A stretch of 64,000 nt of DNA from Actinomycetales bacterium (GCA_016710645.1 JADJVI010000032.1:43780-107779), one strand, 5' to 3'; positions 34,702-43,879 are shown, counted from the stretch's first letter. Numbers and translations: made by a program. Notes: generated by a model not told the origin, from the sequence alone.

Positions 34702-34896
34702 TCAGCCCTGGTGCTCGCTGCGCTCGGCAGCGGCGTAGTAGCGACCCTTGTAGGTGCCGCAGCTCGGGCACGCCTGGTGCGCCGGGGTGGGGTTGGAGCA
34801 GCGCGGGCAGGTGGTCAGCGCGGTCGCGACAGCCTTCCAGTTCGCGCGGCGCGAACGGGTGTTGGAGCGCGACATCTTCCGCTTCGGAACGGCCAC
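34702..34896 (-). CDS. rpmF: 50S ribosomal protein L32
   Basis: 64 residues from a GTG behind AAGGA. MAVPKRKMSRSNTRSRRA is the family N-terminus; CPRC and CPSC form a zinc ribbon, so this is the zinc-containing (C+) form. One base after yceD, the usual arrangement. Confidence 0.97.
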   Translation of the reverse strand: MAVPKRKMSRSNTRSRRANWKAVATALTTCPRCSNPTPAHQACPSCGTYKGRYYAAAERSEHQG

Positions 34897-34897
34897 G

Positions 34898-35485
34898 TCA
34901 GGTCCTTCTCTCTTCTTCGCTCTGGTCCGGCCGGTCTGAACGCAGAGTGTTCAGCGCCGCCCATCGGGGGTCGATCACGTCGTGCCGGTGGTCGGGGTCG
35001 GCCGCCAGCGGCGCTCCACACTCGGAGCACAACCCTGGGCAGTCGGCACGACATACCGGTTGGAACGGCAGCATCGGCACCACCGTGTCCCGGAGCACGG
35101 GTTCGAGGTCGATCAAGTCGCCCACGAGCTCGTACACCTCGTCCTCGTCCGCGTCGGCGTCCACCTCACGGTGGTGCGCCGCCCGATCGGCATACGCGAA
35201 CAACTCCTGAAAGGTCGCCTCCACAGGGAGGGTGACCGGGTCCAGGCATCGCACGCATGCGCCGCCGGCCGTGGCACGGACCGAACCCGAGACGAGCACG
35301 CCCTCGGAGACGGACTCCAACCGCACGACCAAGTCGACCGGCGAACCGGTCGGCACGGCGATGATGTCAGTGCCCAACTCCTCCGGCGCTTCCACCCGAC
35401 GGGTGACCTCCTGCATCGAGCCAGGGCGCCGACTGAGTTCCCGGGTGTCGAACACCAGGGGGGCGCGAGGATCGAGGCGAGTCAT
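34898..35485 (-). CDS. yceD: YceD/DUF177 family protein
   Basis: 195 residues. YceD-family proteins sit upstream of rpmF almost everywhere and have been linked to 23S rRNA accumulation. The family blocks are GGACVRCLDPVTLPVEATFQ, EVYELVGDLIDLEPVLRDTV and CRADCPGLCSECGAPL. I use ATG 35485 with GGAAG upstream; an upstream TTG (35554) would give 218 residues. Heads the rpmF-rnc-mutM operon. Confidence 0.9.
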   Translation of the reverse strand: MTRLDPRAPLVFDTRELSRRPGSMQEVTRRVEAPEELGTDIIAVPTGSPVDLVVRLESVSEGVLVSGSVRATAGGACVRCLDPVTLPVEATFQELFAYADRAAHHREVDADADEDEVYELVGDLIDLEPVLRDTVVPMLPFQPVCRADCPGLCSECGAPLAADPDHRHDVIDPRWAALNTLRSDRPDQSEEERRT

Positions 35486-35617
35486 GTCTTCCGGCAGAGT
35501 CGAAGCAGCGTCGAAGGTTCGGCCCCGCCCAGGACGGACAGAGACCGACGTCAAAGCCTAGCCGACCCTGCCGTCGGCTCCCAAAAGCGGCCGAGCCCGC
35601 AGGGCTGGTATGCCGGG

Positions 35618-36103
35618 TCAGCTCCGGTCGCGCAGGGCCGCGAGGACGACGTCGGGGACCAGCCCGGTGATGTCGCCGCCGAGCGAATGCACTTCCTTGA
35701 CCAGCGAGGACGACACATGCTCGTATGCCGGGTTGCCAGGCAGAAAGACCGTCTCGATGCCGGTGAGGTGACGGTTCATCAAGGCCATCGGCAGCTCGTA
35801 GGCGAAGTCGGTGCTGCTACGCAGTCCCTTGAGGATGGCGTCGACCTCCAGGTCTCGGCATACGTCGACCAGCAGCCGCCCCGCGAAGGCTTCGACGCGG
35901 ACCCGGTCGGACACCTCTCCCGCGGGCAACGACTGCCGGATCAGCTCGATCCGGCGCTCGACCGGGAAGGTGCCGCTCTTGGCGGGGTTGTGCAGCACCG
36001 CGACGATGACCTCGTCGTAGATCGCCGCAGCTCGGGTGATGACATCGAGGTGCCCGCTGGTGATCGGGTCGTAGGACCCCGGGCACAGGCACCGCCGCGG
36101 CAT
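35618..36103 (-). CDS. coaD: Phosphopantetheine adenylyltransferase
   Basis: 161 residues. Makes dephospho-CoA from 4'-phosphopantetheine and ATP. Nucleotidyltransferase motifs are CPGSYDPITSGHLDVI (about 5-20) and VSSSLVKEV. The start is ambiguous: ATG 36103 gives the family length, but GTG 36154 overlaps the rsmD stop (GTGA) and would add a Ser-rich 17-residue leader encoded by a three-copy hexamer repeat. The ATG at 36103 is itself the ATG of a GTATGCCG word, with no good Shine-Dalgarno. Confidence 0.92.
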   Translation of the reverse strand: MPRRCLCPGSYDPITSGHLDVITRAAAIYDEVIVAVLHNPAKSGTFPVERRIELIRQSLPAGEVSDRVRVEAFAGRLLVDVCRDLEVDAILKGLRSSTDFAYELPMALMNRHLTGIETVFLPGNPAYEHVSSSLVKEVHSLGGDITGLVPDVVLAALRDRS

Positions 36104-36150
36104 ACCGACCGGCGAGGACGAGGACGAGGACGAAGGCTGCGACACGCGCG

Positions 36151-36729
36151 TCACGCTACCTCGTCGGGTCCGGGGGCGTCCGCGAACCACACCTTGGTCT
36201 CGCCGTAGCGACGCTCCCCCGCCTCGGCCAATCCGACCGGCCACATCGGCTGGGGGCTGCGCGAAGACCGCTCGACGACGACGAGGGCATCGGCGGCCAG
36301 CCAGCCATGGGCGACCAGGAGCGCGAGCACGTCGCCCAGCCGGTCTTCGGCCAGGTCGTAGGGCGGGTCGAGGAAGACCAGGTCGACCGGGTATGCCGTC
36401 CCGCCCAGCAGCGCCTTCTCGACACTTTCACTGCGGACCTCGACGACCGACGACCAGCCCAGCGCCTGCGCATTGCTGCGGGCCACGGCGGCGGCAGCTC
36501 GGTCGGACTCCACCAGCAGGGCCCGCGCGGCACCCCGGCTCATCGCTTCCAGCGCGAGGGCGCCGGACCCGGCATACAGGTCGAGGACTCGCGCTCCGGC
36601 TAGCACGTCCAGGTGGTCAAGCCGAGAAAACAGCGCCTCCCTGACCCGGTCTGAGGTGGGGCGAGTGTCTGATCCGGCGGGGGTGCGTAGCCGCCGTCCG
36701 CCCGCACTCCCACTGACGATCCGCGTCAT
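36151..36729 (-). CDS. rsmD: 16S rRNA (guanine-966-N2)-methyltransferase
   Basis: 192 residues. Rossmann-fold SAM methyltransferase with VLDLYAGSGALALEAMSRGA for SAM binding and the DPPY catalytic motif in LVFLDPPYDLAED. N-terminal SGSAGGRRLRTPAGSDTRPT is the RsmD RNA-contact region. Its ATG abuts the recG TAG stop, and it overlaps the possible coaD GTG, so recG-rsmD-coaD is a coupled operon. Confidence 0.95.
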   Translation of the reverse strand: MTRIVSGSAGGRRLRTPAGSDTRPTSDRVREALFSRLDHLDVLAGARVLDLYAGSGALALEAMSRGAARALLVESDRAAAAVARSNAQALGWSSVVEVRSESVEKALLGGTAYPVDLVFLDPPYDLAEDRLGDVLALLVAHGWLAADALVVVERSSRSPQPMWPVGLAEAGERRYGETKVWFADAPGPDEVA

Positions 36730-38985
36730 CTAGCCACGCTCCAGGTAGGCCGCCTGTTCGGCATCCACCCGCAGTCGCACTCGGGCCGCGAGGTCGGCGT
36801 GCTCCGGCGCAGTGAGGCGGGGGTCCGCTTCCAGGATGCCACTGGCGTCCTCACGCGCTTGGACGATGAGGTCCTCGTCATGCCGGTCCCCCATCCGCAG
36901 GTGACGGATCGACGTGCCGCGACCGCTTTGCCGGGCCCCGAGGACATCGCCCTCCCGGCGCAATTGCAGGTCGCGACGGGCCAACTCGAAACCGTCACCC
37001 GTAGCCGCGAGTGCCTCCAACCGAGCCCGCGAGAGGGCGCTCTCGGAGTCGGTGAGCAGCAGGCAGAGCCCCTTGACCGACCCTCGCCCCACCCGACCGC
37101 GCAATTGGTGCAACTGGGAGATGCCAAACCGGTCGGCGTCGAGGACGACCATCGTCGAGGCATTGGGCACGTCGACCCCGACCTCGATGACCGTCGTCGC
37201 GACCAGCAGGTCCAGGCGCCCGGCGGTGAAATCGCGCATGACCTGATCCTTGACCTCCGCTTCCAGGCGGCCGTGCAGGATTCCGATCCGGACTCCGGCG
37301 AGGACCGGATCTGCGCGCAGGGCCTCGGCCACGGCATACACCTGGGCGGACTCGCGGGCCGCACCCTCCCCATCACCGCCGCTGTCCCCATCCAGGTCCT
37401 CGTCGGGATCCCAAGTGGCGTCCTCATCGGTGCTGTCCTTGGTCAGCGCGCTGCCGTCGCCGGGTTCGCCGATCTTGGGACAGACGACGTAGACCTGGTG
37501 CCCGCGCGCGACCTCCTCGGCGACCCGGCTCCACGTGCGTGCCACCCAGGTGGGTTTGGCCGCATCGACGACGTGGGTGTCGATCGGTGATCGACCGGCC
37601 GGCAACTCGGCCAGCGTGACGGTCTCCATGTCGCCGAACACCGTCATCGCCACCGTGCGCGGGATGGGCGTGGCAGTCATGACCAGCACGTGCGGTGGAG
37701 TGCGGCCCTTCTCGCGCAGCGCGTCGCGCTGCTCGACCCCGAAGCGGTGCTGTTCGTCGACGACGACGAGGGCGAGGTCGGCGAAGGTCACGTGCTTCTG
37801 GATCAGCGCATGGGTGCCGATGACGATGCCGGCGGCTCCCGACTCGACATCGGCCAGGGCGCGGCGGCGTGCCGCGGCCGATTGGCTGCCGGTCAGCAGG
37901 GCGACGCTGGTGCCGATCTCGCTGCCCCCGAGCATCCCGCCGGCGGCGAGGTCGCCCAGCAAGGCATGGATCGAACGCAGGTGCTGGGCCGCCAACACCT
38001 CGGTCGGAGCCAGCAAGGCCGCCTGCCCACCGGCATCGATCGCGGCGAGCATGGCCCGCAGGGCGACGACGGTCTTGCCCGAGCCCACCTCGCCCTGCAA
38101 CAGTCGGTGCATCGGGCGGTCGCGCGCCAGGTCGGCCGCGAGGAGCTCCCCGACCTCGCGCTGCCCGGCGGTGAGGTCGAAGGGCAACCTGGCGTCGAAG
38201 GCCGCCAGCAGCCCGCCGATCCGCGGCAGCCGGGGCGTGGACGGGACGGCGGCCGCGGCCAGCCGACGTTGGCCCAGGACCACCTGCAGGACCAGCGCCT
38301 CGTCATAGCGCAGCCGCTCCATGGCCGCGGCGAGGTCGGCATCGATCGGGGGGTGGTGCAGCGTGCGAAAGGCCTCTCCACGGGTCAACAGTCCGCGCCG
38401 CCGACGCAGCGCCTCCGGCACCGGTTCGCGAATCCGGTCGACCAACCCGAGTGCGGTTTCCATCGCGGTGCGCACCGCGAGCGATCCGACCTTGCCGGTG
38501 CTCGAATAGACCGGCACGAGATGCGTGGAGAGGTATGCCGTGGCCTCCTCCACCTGGTCGTCGCCGATGAGCTGGTATTCCGGATGGGCCAGCTGCAGCC
38601 TCGCTCCATAGCGAGTGACCGTGCCGGTGAAGACCCCGAGCACGCCGGGCACCAACCGGGCCTTGTGCGGATGCGGCCGGAAGAAGGTGAGGTCGAGGGT
38701 GCTGCGCCCATCGCCGATGACCACAGTGAGCAACTGCCCGCGGCGCCGGGCCATCGGCCGGGTCGCAGCCGACTGCACCCGGGCGACGATCGTCGTCTCC
38801 TCCCCCTCGATCACCTCGGCCAGATCGGTCGGTTCGTAGGGCTTGAGATAACGCCGCGGGAGGAACTCGAAGAGGTCGGCGACGGTGCGGATGCCCTTGT
38901 TCTTCTCCAGGGGCTCGCCAAACCGCTTGCCGAAGACCCGGGTGACGAGGGTGTCCTCGCTGAACTGCGAGAGCGTCGCGGTCAC
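36730..38985 (-). CDS. recG: ATP-dependent DNA helicase RecG
   Basis: 751 residues from GTG 38985, one base after the DAK stop. N-terminal wedge/OB domain (TTIVARVQSAATRPMARRRG), Walker A in LLQGEVGSGKTVVALRAML, DEXH box VVVDEQHRFGVEQR, SAT motif VMTATPIPRTVAMT, and a C-terminal helicase domain with TTVIEVGVDVPNAS and QLRGRVGRG. An acidic insertion of about 30 residues (about 510-545; Asp/Glu/Gly-rich) lies between the helicase lobes. Regresses stalled replication forks. Confidence 0.96.
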   Translation of the reverse strand: MTATLSQFSEDTLVTRVFGKRFGEPLEKNKGIRTVADLFEFLPRRYLKPYEPTDLAEVIEGEETTIVARVQSAATRPMARRRGQLLTVVIGDGRSTLDLTFFRPHPHKARLVPGVLGVFTGTVTRYGARLQLAHPEYQLIGDDQVEEATAYLSTHLVPVYSSTGKVGSLAVRTAMETALGLVDRIREPVPEALRRRRGLLTRGEAFRTLHHPPIDADLAAAMERLRYDEALVLQVVLGQRRLAAAAVPSTPRLPRIGGLLAAFDARLPFDLTAGQREVGELLAADLARDRPMHRLLQGEVGSGKTVVALRAMLAAIDAGGQAALLAPTEVLAAQHLRSIHALLGDLAAGGMLGGSEIGTSVALLTGSQSAAARRRALADVESGAAGIVIGTHALIQKHVTFADLALVVVDEQHRFGVEQRDALREKGRTPPHVLVMTATPIPRTVAMTVFGDMETVTLAELPAGRSPIDTHVVDAAKPTWVARTWSRVAEEVARGHQVYVVCPKIGEPGDGSALTKDSTDEDATWDPDEDLDGDSGGDGEGAARESAQVYAVAEALRADPVLAGVRIGILHGRLEAEVKDQVMRDFTAGRLDLLVATTVIEVGVDVPNASTMVVLDADRFGISQLHQLRGRVGRGSVKGLCLLLTDSESALSRARLEALAATGDGFELARRDLQLRREGDVLGARQSGRGTSIRHLRMGDRHDEDLIVQAREDASGILEADPRLTAPEHADLAARVRLRVDAEQAAYLERG

Positions 38986-38986
38986 G

Positions 38987-40723
38987 TCACTCCACGCCGA
39001 CGAGCAAGGGGTAGAGCGGTTGCCCTCCCTCGATGACCGAGACCTCGAGGTCGGGATGCCGCTCGCGCGCAGCCTCGGCGACGTAGCTGGCCAAGTCCTC
39101 CGGTGCCGTCGCTCCACTGACGAGGGTGAGCAGTTCCCCGCCATCGGCGAGCAGGGTGAGTGCCACCTCGCGACCGACAGCGCTCACGTCCTGGCCGATC
39201 ACCGCGATGGCCCCACTGACGAACCCGAGAACGTCGCCGGGACGGCATACCCCGACGGGGGTGTCGGCCTCCTTGGAGGCGACGGAGACCGCCCCGTGGC
39301 GGGTCGCCGCGATGGCGTCGGTCATCGCCGCGACCGTGGCCTCCAGATCGTCACCCGGATCGAGGACGGCCAGCGCGGCAATTCCTTGCACGGCGGTCGT
39401 GCTCTCGATGACTGTGGCCGCGATGCCCGACTCGGCCGCGACCGCGGCCGCCGTGGCAGCCGCCAGTCGGGTGTCACCGTCGTTGGGCAGCACGAGCACG
39501 CGGCGAGCCCCCGTGGCCCGGATCGCGTCGAGGATGCGCCCGGCGGACGCCCGGTCGCCGGGACCACTGGTGAGCACCTCGGCACCGGCCGAGCGGAAGA
39601 CCTCAGCCAACCCAGGACCGGGCGCGCACGCCACGACGGCCGGGGCATCGGGATCGCTGCCGTGCTGACCGGCGTGGGCGATCTGGTCGCCGAAATGGGT
39701 GATCGAGATCCGGTGCGGCCGTCCGGCCTCGATTCCGGCCTCGATCGCGGCGCCTGGGTCATCGACGTGAACGTGGACATTCCACGTGTCATCGCCCCCG
39801 ACCACCAGGAGGGAGTCACCGAGGCCGGACAGCCGCTCGCGTAGCACCTCGACCTGCTCTTGATCGGTGTCCGACAGCAGATACATGACTTCGTATGCCG
39901 GTCCAGCCGGCGCCTGGGCATCCTCCGCTTCACGACCGGTCACCGGCGGACGGGTGGGCCGCTCAGTCGCCGAGCTGGGATGTCCCTCGTGGAAGGTCTC
40001 GGCCCGGGTCCATCCGGCCCGCCGATGGAAGGGGTCAACGGCCTCGACATCGCCGTCCTCGCCGCTGACCACCCGGTGCAGCGCCTCCAGCAAGAGCACA
40101 TAGCCGGCGCCGCCCGCATCGACCACCCCGGCGCGGGCCAGCACCGGCAATTGATCGGGGGTAGCCGCCAATGCCTCGTGTGCCGCGTCGACGGCAGCCC
40201 GGACGACCGAGGCCAACGTGGCCCCCACGCCGGTCGCGGCGGCCATGGCGGCCTGGGCCGTGGCGCGCGAGACGCTGAGGATGGTGCCCATCCGCGGGTC
40301 GGTGACCGCCTTCCAGGCGTGCTCGTCGGCCCGATGCAGGGCAGCAGCCAATCCAGCAGCGTCGAGGGTGCCGGATCCACTGACGTGGACGTGTTCGGCC
40401 ATGCCCCGGAAGAGTTGGCTGAGGATGACTCCGGAGTTGCCGCGGGCGGTGAGCAGCATGGCCCGGGAGGTCTCGCGGCACATCGCCGCCAGGTCGGCGA
40501 GGCCACCGAAGCCGAGACCCGATAGGGCCGACCGGGTGGCATCGAGGGCGGCGTCGAGGGTGAGATAGAGGTTAGTGCCGGTGTCGCCGTCGGGCACCGG
40601 GAAGACATTGAGCGCGTCGATCTCGGCCCGGGCGTTGGCGAACGAGGAGCGCGCCAGCGCTGCCCAGCGCAGGAAGGCGCTGGCGTCCAAGACGGCGAGG
40701 GGCAGGCGGGGCGGTGTGGTCAC
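38987..40723 (-). CDS. DAK2-domain kinase, FakA-like
   Basis: 578 residues. The N-terminal DhaL-type kinase domain (NVFPVPDGDTGTNLYLTL with the metal Asp residues, TARGNSGVILSQLFRGMAEH, VVDAGGAGYVLLLEAL) and C-terminal FakA-like region (HVHVDDPGAAIEAG, VLVLPNDGDTRLAA) match fatty-acid kinase FakA, which works with DegV-type FakB proteins. No FakB is nearby. GTG 40723 follows AGGAGG, and the spacer between them is a GTATGCC word. Always found upstream of recG in related genomes. Confidence 0.88.
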   Translation of the reverse strand: MTTPPRLPLAVLDASAFLRWAALARSSFANARAEIDALNVFPVPDGDTGTNLYLTLDAALDATRSALSGLGFGGLADLAAMCRETSRAMLLTARGNSGVILSQLFRGMAEHVHVSGSGTLDAAGLAAALHRADEHAWKAVTDPRMGTILSVSRATAQAAMAAATGVGATLASVVRAAVDAAHEALAATPDQLPVLARAGVVDAGGAGYVLLLEALHRVVSGEDGDVEAVDPFHRRAGWTRAETFHEGHPSSATERPTRPPVTGREAEDAQAPAGPAYEVMYLLSDTDQEQVEVLRERLSGLGDSLLVVGGDDTWNVHVHVDDPGAAIEAGIEAGRPHRISITHFGDQIAHAGQHGSDPDAPAVVACAPGPGLAEVFRSAGAEVLTSGPGDRASAGRILDAIRATGARRVLVLPNDGDTRLAAATAAAVAAESGIAATVIESTTAVQGIAALAVLDPGDDLEATVAAMTDAIAATRHGAVSVASKEADTPVGVCRPGDVLGFVSGAIAVIGQDVSAVGREVALTLLADGGELLTLVSGATAPEDLASYVAEAARERHPDLEVSVIEGGQPLYPLLVGVE

Positions 40724-40883
40724 GGCATACCTCCTGCGGTTGATCGAGCTCGACGAGATCGGCAGGCTACCCTCGGGCCCGAGCCCAACGGTCCAACGGC
40801 CCTAGAGCACAGCGCGCGAGTGGGTGGCGCAGGGTTCAGCGTAGCCAGCCCCACCGACACCGGAGGCTGCGGCACGGCACGTT

Positions 40884-40913
40884 TTGGAGTGCAACCCCGG
40901 GCTCGGCTATTCT
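40884..40913 (+). promoter_or_regulatory. Candidate rpmB promoter
   Basis: TTGGAG (-35, 40884-40889) and TATTCT (-10, 40908-40913) with an 18-bp spacer, about 130 bp before rpmB. It fits a primary-sigma promoter for a ribosomal protein gene. Confidence 0.45.
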
Positions 40914-41048
40914 GTACCGGTTGCCTGCTCGCTGGGGCGGCGTCGACCTCTGATTGGGGTCGTCCGCTCTCGGCACTCGACCAGGCCAGCACCCTGAACC
41001 ATCCGCCGACCTCGTCGGCGCCCATTTCGAACGTGTAGGAGATCACCC

Positions 41049-41237
41049 GTGGCTGCCACCTGCGATGTCTGCGGCAAGGGACCGGGCTTCGGTCACAACA
41101 TCTCGCACTCGCACCGTCGCACCAAGCGCCGTTGGAACCCCAACATCCAGCGCGTCAAGGCGATCGTCAACGGTGTGACCCCCAAGCGGGTCAACGTGTG
41201 CACCTCGTGCCTCAAGGCTGGCAAGGTCGCGCGCTGA
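41049..41237 (+). CDS. rpmB: 50S ribosomal protein L28
   Basis: 62 residues from a GTG with AGGAGA upstream. MAATCDVCGKGPGFGHNISH and NVCTSCLKAGKVAR supply a four-Cys zinc ribbon (C+ form); RTKRRWNPNIQ is the core rRNA-binding segment. Monocistronic, divergent from the DAK kinase, followed by a strong hairpin. Confidence 0.97.
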   Translation: MAATCDVCGKGPGFGHNISHSHRRTKRRWNPNIQRVKAIVNGVTPKRVNVCTSCLKAGKVAR

Positions 41238-41278
41238 CCGCCTGTTGACCCTGTGGCGGGTTTCGTGCCGCCACGAGA

Positions 41279-41312
41279 AAGGGCCGGTATCCCTCCGCGG
41301 ATACCGGCCCTT
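41279..41312. terminator. Bidirectional terminator after rpmB
   Basis: 14-bp perfect arms (AAGGGCCGGTATCC and complement) with a 6-nt loop, followed by TTCTC. It lies between the convergent rpmB and nitronate monooxygenase-like genes. Confidence 0.8.
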
Positions 41313-41331
41313 CTCACTGTCCCGGTGACAC

Positions 41332-42822
41332 TCAAGCCGCTCCGGTGAGCAGGTAGTTCACGACGTCGGCCGCGGTATAGCCGCCCCCCGGGGCAGCCCC
41401 GGTCAGCGAGACGACCCCGCTGAGGTCGGTGCCGGACGTCACCAATGGCGGCTCGACGACCCCACCCGGACGCACTTGGCCCAGACCGGCGCTAGCCAGT
41501 AGCGCATTGCACAGGCAGACCCGGCCGGTCCGGTTGATCTCACGGCCCCCCTTGCGTAGGTAGGCGGTCTCCGGCTCGGCCGGGCAGCGGAAGTCCACCT
41601 CACCCTTTCCGGACAGGTATGCCGTGCGCAGCACCCCGAGGTCGCACACCGACTTGCGCGCACTGGAGATCGAGGGGTCGGACAGCGTGTCCGGCACCTG
41701 GGCTACTCGGAACGGGAAGCCGGTCGGCGAGGCCCGCCAGTCCGAGCGGACGACGAGGTCACCCGAGCCGGCCAGGGTGCGGACCTGGGCCTTGATGCTG
41801 GGCGTGAAGCCCGACTCGTCGCAGAAGGCGAAGGTGGTGCCGACCTGGACACCAGTGGCGCCCAGTGCCAGGGCCGAGCGCAGGCCTTCAGGGGTCCCGT
41901 ACCCACCGGCCAGCCACACCGGCAGGCCGAGGGCGAGGATGGCGGGCAGGTCGACTTCGTCGCGCTCGTCGTAGATCGGCTGGCCGTAGTCGTCCTCGCG
42001 GTGTGGTCCGCGCGGCGGGGCGTTGTGACCGCCGGCGATCTCCCCCTCGATGACGAAGCCATCCGGCCTCGTGGCGGGGTCCTGAGCCAAACCTCGCGCG
42101 AGATCGGTCGACGCGACGACGGCGAGCACCTGCGGACGGGCACACGCGACGGTGGTGTCTGGCAGAACAGCCTTGGGAGAGAACGGCATACGGCCGAAGC
42201 CATCGCTGGACCGCGCTCCCATGACCCGCACGTCGATGGTGACGTCCTCGTGTCGAGCCAAGCCGGTCACCAGCGCCGGGATCTCACCCGGATTGCCGGC
42301 CCCGACCAGCACTGCATCCACGCCCGCCAAGATTGCCCCGTAAACCGTTGCGGGCAAAGGAAGTTCGATCTTGCGCAGGACGTTGAGGCCAACCGTGCCA
42401 GCGTGCCCCTCCTTAGCCAGCCACACCTCGCAGAACGCCGCGGCGACGGTGAGTTCCACCAGTCGGGCAGCAGACGCGAGGGTATGCCGTGGCACCGGAC
42501 GGTACTTCTCCCCCACCGGGCGACCACCGGGGATGAAGTAGGCGTCGAGGATCCACGCCGCGATGCGTTGGTCGGGGAAGGCGGCCAAGGCCCGGCGCAT
42601 GTCCCCGTCGGGGTCGCCGTCCTGCAGCCGGCGGGCCAGGACAACGTCGATCGCGGTGCCCGACACCACGCCGAGTTGGCCGGAGCGGGAGACGGCGCGG
42701 GCCAGCCTCCAGCCCGAAACACCCACCCCCATACCGCCCTGGATGATGCGTGGTCGCAGCGAACCGTGTGGAGACGTCGTTGCGACGGAGGAGTCTGCGG
42801 GCAGCACGGATCGAGCGCTCAT
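41332..42822 (-). CDS. FMN-dependent nitronate monooxygenase/PfaD-like enzyme
   Basis: 496 residues. TIM-barrel flavoprotein of the 2-nitropropane dioxygenase family: RIIQGGMGVGVSGWRLARAV, AILAGVDAVLVGAGNPGEIP, FVIEGEIAGGHNAPPRG and PVWLAGGYGTPEGLRSALAL with GATGVQVGTTFAFC for FMN phosphate. Longer than simple nitronate monooxygenases (about 330-370), with an extra C-terminal region with Cys residues (YLRKGGREINRTGRVCLCNA), as in PfaD-type enoyl reductases. The reaction is uncertain. Two palindromes just upstream suggest TetR-type control. Confidence 0.8.
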   Translation of the reverse strand: MSARSVLPADSSVATTSPHGSLRPRIIQGGMGVGVSGWRLARAVSRSGQLGVVSGTAIDVVLARRLQDGDPDGDMRRALAAFPDQRIAAWILDAYFIPGGRPVGEKYRPVPRHTLASAARLVELTVAAAFCEVWLAKEGHAGTVGLNVLRKIELPLPATVYGAILAGVDAVLVGAGNPGEIPALVTGLARHEDVTIDVRVMGARSSDGFGRMPFSPKAVLPDTTVACARPQVLAVVASTDLARGLAQDPATRPDGFVIEGEIAGGHNAPPRGPHREDDYGQPIYDERDEVDLPAILALGLPVWLAGGYGTPEGLRSALALGATGVQVGTTFAFCDESGFTPSIKAQVRTLAGSGDLVVRSDWRASPTGFPFRVAQVPDTLSDPSISSARKSVCDLGVLRTAYLSGKGEVDFRCPAEPETAYLRKGGREINRTGRVCLCNALLASAGLGQVRPGGVVEPPLVTSGTDLSGVVSLTGAAPGGGYTAADVVNYLLTGAA

Positions 42823-42856
42823 GGCGCGGCTCTTTCGACGGTGGGGAGCAGCTAAG

Positions 42857-42885
42857 CTACGCTTGCGTAGGTTACGCTACCGTAA
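42857..42885. promoter_or_regulatory. Paired palindromes upstream of the PfaD-like gene
   Basis: CTACGCTTGCGTAG (42857-42870) is a perfect palindrome; TTACGCTACCGTAA (42872-42885) is a near-perfect one directly after it. They lie 35-63 bp ahead of the start at 42822. This layout suits a TetR-family regulator of lipid genes. No regulator gene is adjacent. Confidence 0.55.
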
Positions 42886-42892
42886 GTTTCCG

Positions 42893-43879
42893 CTATGCGC
42901 GAGCGCCACGCCCGAAGTGATCCCAGCCCCGCACCGGGGTCGTCTCGCCATCGAGGGTGAGTCCGTCGCCACGGCATACGGAGCCGATGACCCGCCACCC
43001 CGCCGGAGGTTGGCCCGGGAAGGTCGCCAGCAGGGAGTGCTCCTCCCCTCCCCCCAGAACGCACTCCCACGCGGCGTCTTCACCGACATAGGGCTCCAAT
43101 GCGTCGGCATCGACCCCCAACGCTGCGCGGGACAGGTCGATGCGCACCCCACTGGCGCGCGCGACGCGGAGCCCGTCGCGGACCAGCCCGTCGGACAGGT
43201 CGAGCATGGCCGTGGCTCCGGCTCGGGCCGCCTCCGGGCCGGCCGACAAGGGCGGATCGGGACGACGATGAGCCGTGACGAGGTGCGGAGCCGCCTCAGC
43301 TCGACCGTCGGTGAGCAGGAGCAGACCCGCCGCCGACCGACCCAGCGACCCACGCACCGCGACGCGATTGCCCACGCAGGCCCCGCTGCGCAGCACAGGG
43401 CCGGCCTGGGTCACCTCGCCCAGCGCTGTGATCGACACGACCACGGTGCCGGCCGGCGCTGACGATAGGTCGCCTCCGAGAACGGGAACCGCGGCACCTC
43501 GGGCGCCCTGGGCGACGCCGTCGGCGAACCCTTCCACCCACTCCAGCGTGGTGACTGGGTCGGCTACGAGCGTGACGACGATGCCTGTCGGCACCGCCCC
43601 CATGGCAGCCACGTCGGCGAGGTTCTGGGCCACCAGCTTGAACCCGACGTCCTGCGGCGAGGACCAGTCGTCCCGCCAGTCGCGGCCCCGGACCATGGTG
43701 TCGGTCGTGACGACGGTCTGCCCACGAGTGCGCAACACGGCTGCGTCGTCGCCTGGTCCGACGAGCACCTCCTCGGTGTCGTCCCCGCGCATGAGCGGCA
43801 AGATGCGAGCCAACACGGCATCCTCATCGACCTCGGCGAGAGTGGGCCCCTGAGGTGGGGCCGAGGCTGCTGCGGTCAC
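42893..43879 (-). CDS. thiL: Thiamine-monophosphate kinase
   Basis: 328 residues from GTG 43879 with GAGG upstream. Makes thiamine diphosphate from thiamine monophosphate. PurM-like fold: VLVGPGDDAAVLRTRG and VVTTDTMVRGRDWRDDW (metal and ATP sites), FKLVAQNLADVAAMGAVPTG, AMLDLSDGLVRDGLRVARAS, and C-terminal LGGGEEHSLLATFP. The family's usual GGEDYELL is GGEEHSLL. Divergent from the AsnC-like gene. Confidence 0.94.
   Translation of the reverse strand: MTAAASAPPQGPTLAEVDEDAVLARILPLMRGDDTEEVLVGPGDDAAVLRTRGQTVVTTDTMVRGRDWRDDWSSPQDVGFKLVAQNLADVAAMGAVPTGIVVTLVADPVTTLEWVEGFADGVAQGARGAAVPVLGGDLSSAPAGTVVVSITALGEVTQAGPVLRSGACVGNRVAVRGSLGRSAAGLLLLTDGRAEAAPHLVTAHRRPDPPLSAGPEAARAGATAMLDLSDGLVRDGLRVARASGVRIDLSRAALGVDADALEPYVGEDAAWECVLGGGEEHSLLATFPGQPPAGWRVIGSVCRGDGLTLDGETTPVRGWDHFGRGARA

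Noticed and set aside
41279..41312. Second terminator built from the dispersed word
   Set aside because: Its arms read GGTATCC, not GGTATGCC, so it is only similar and not counted.
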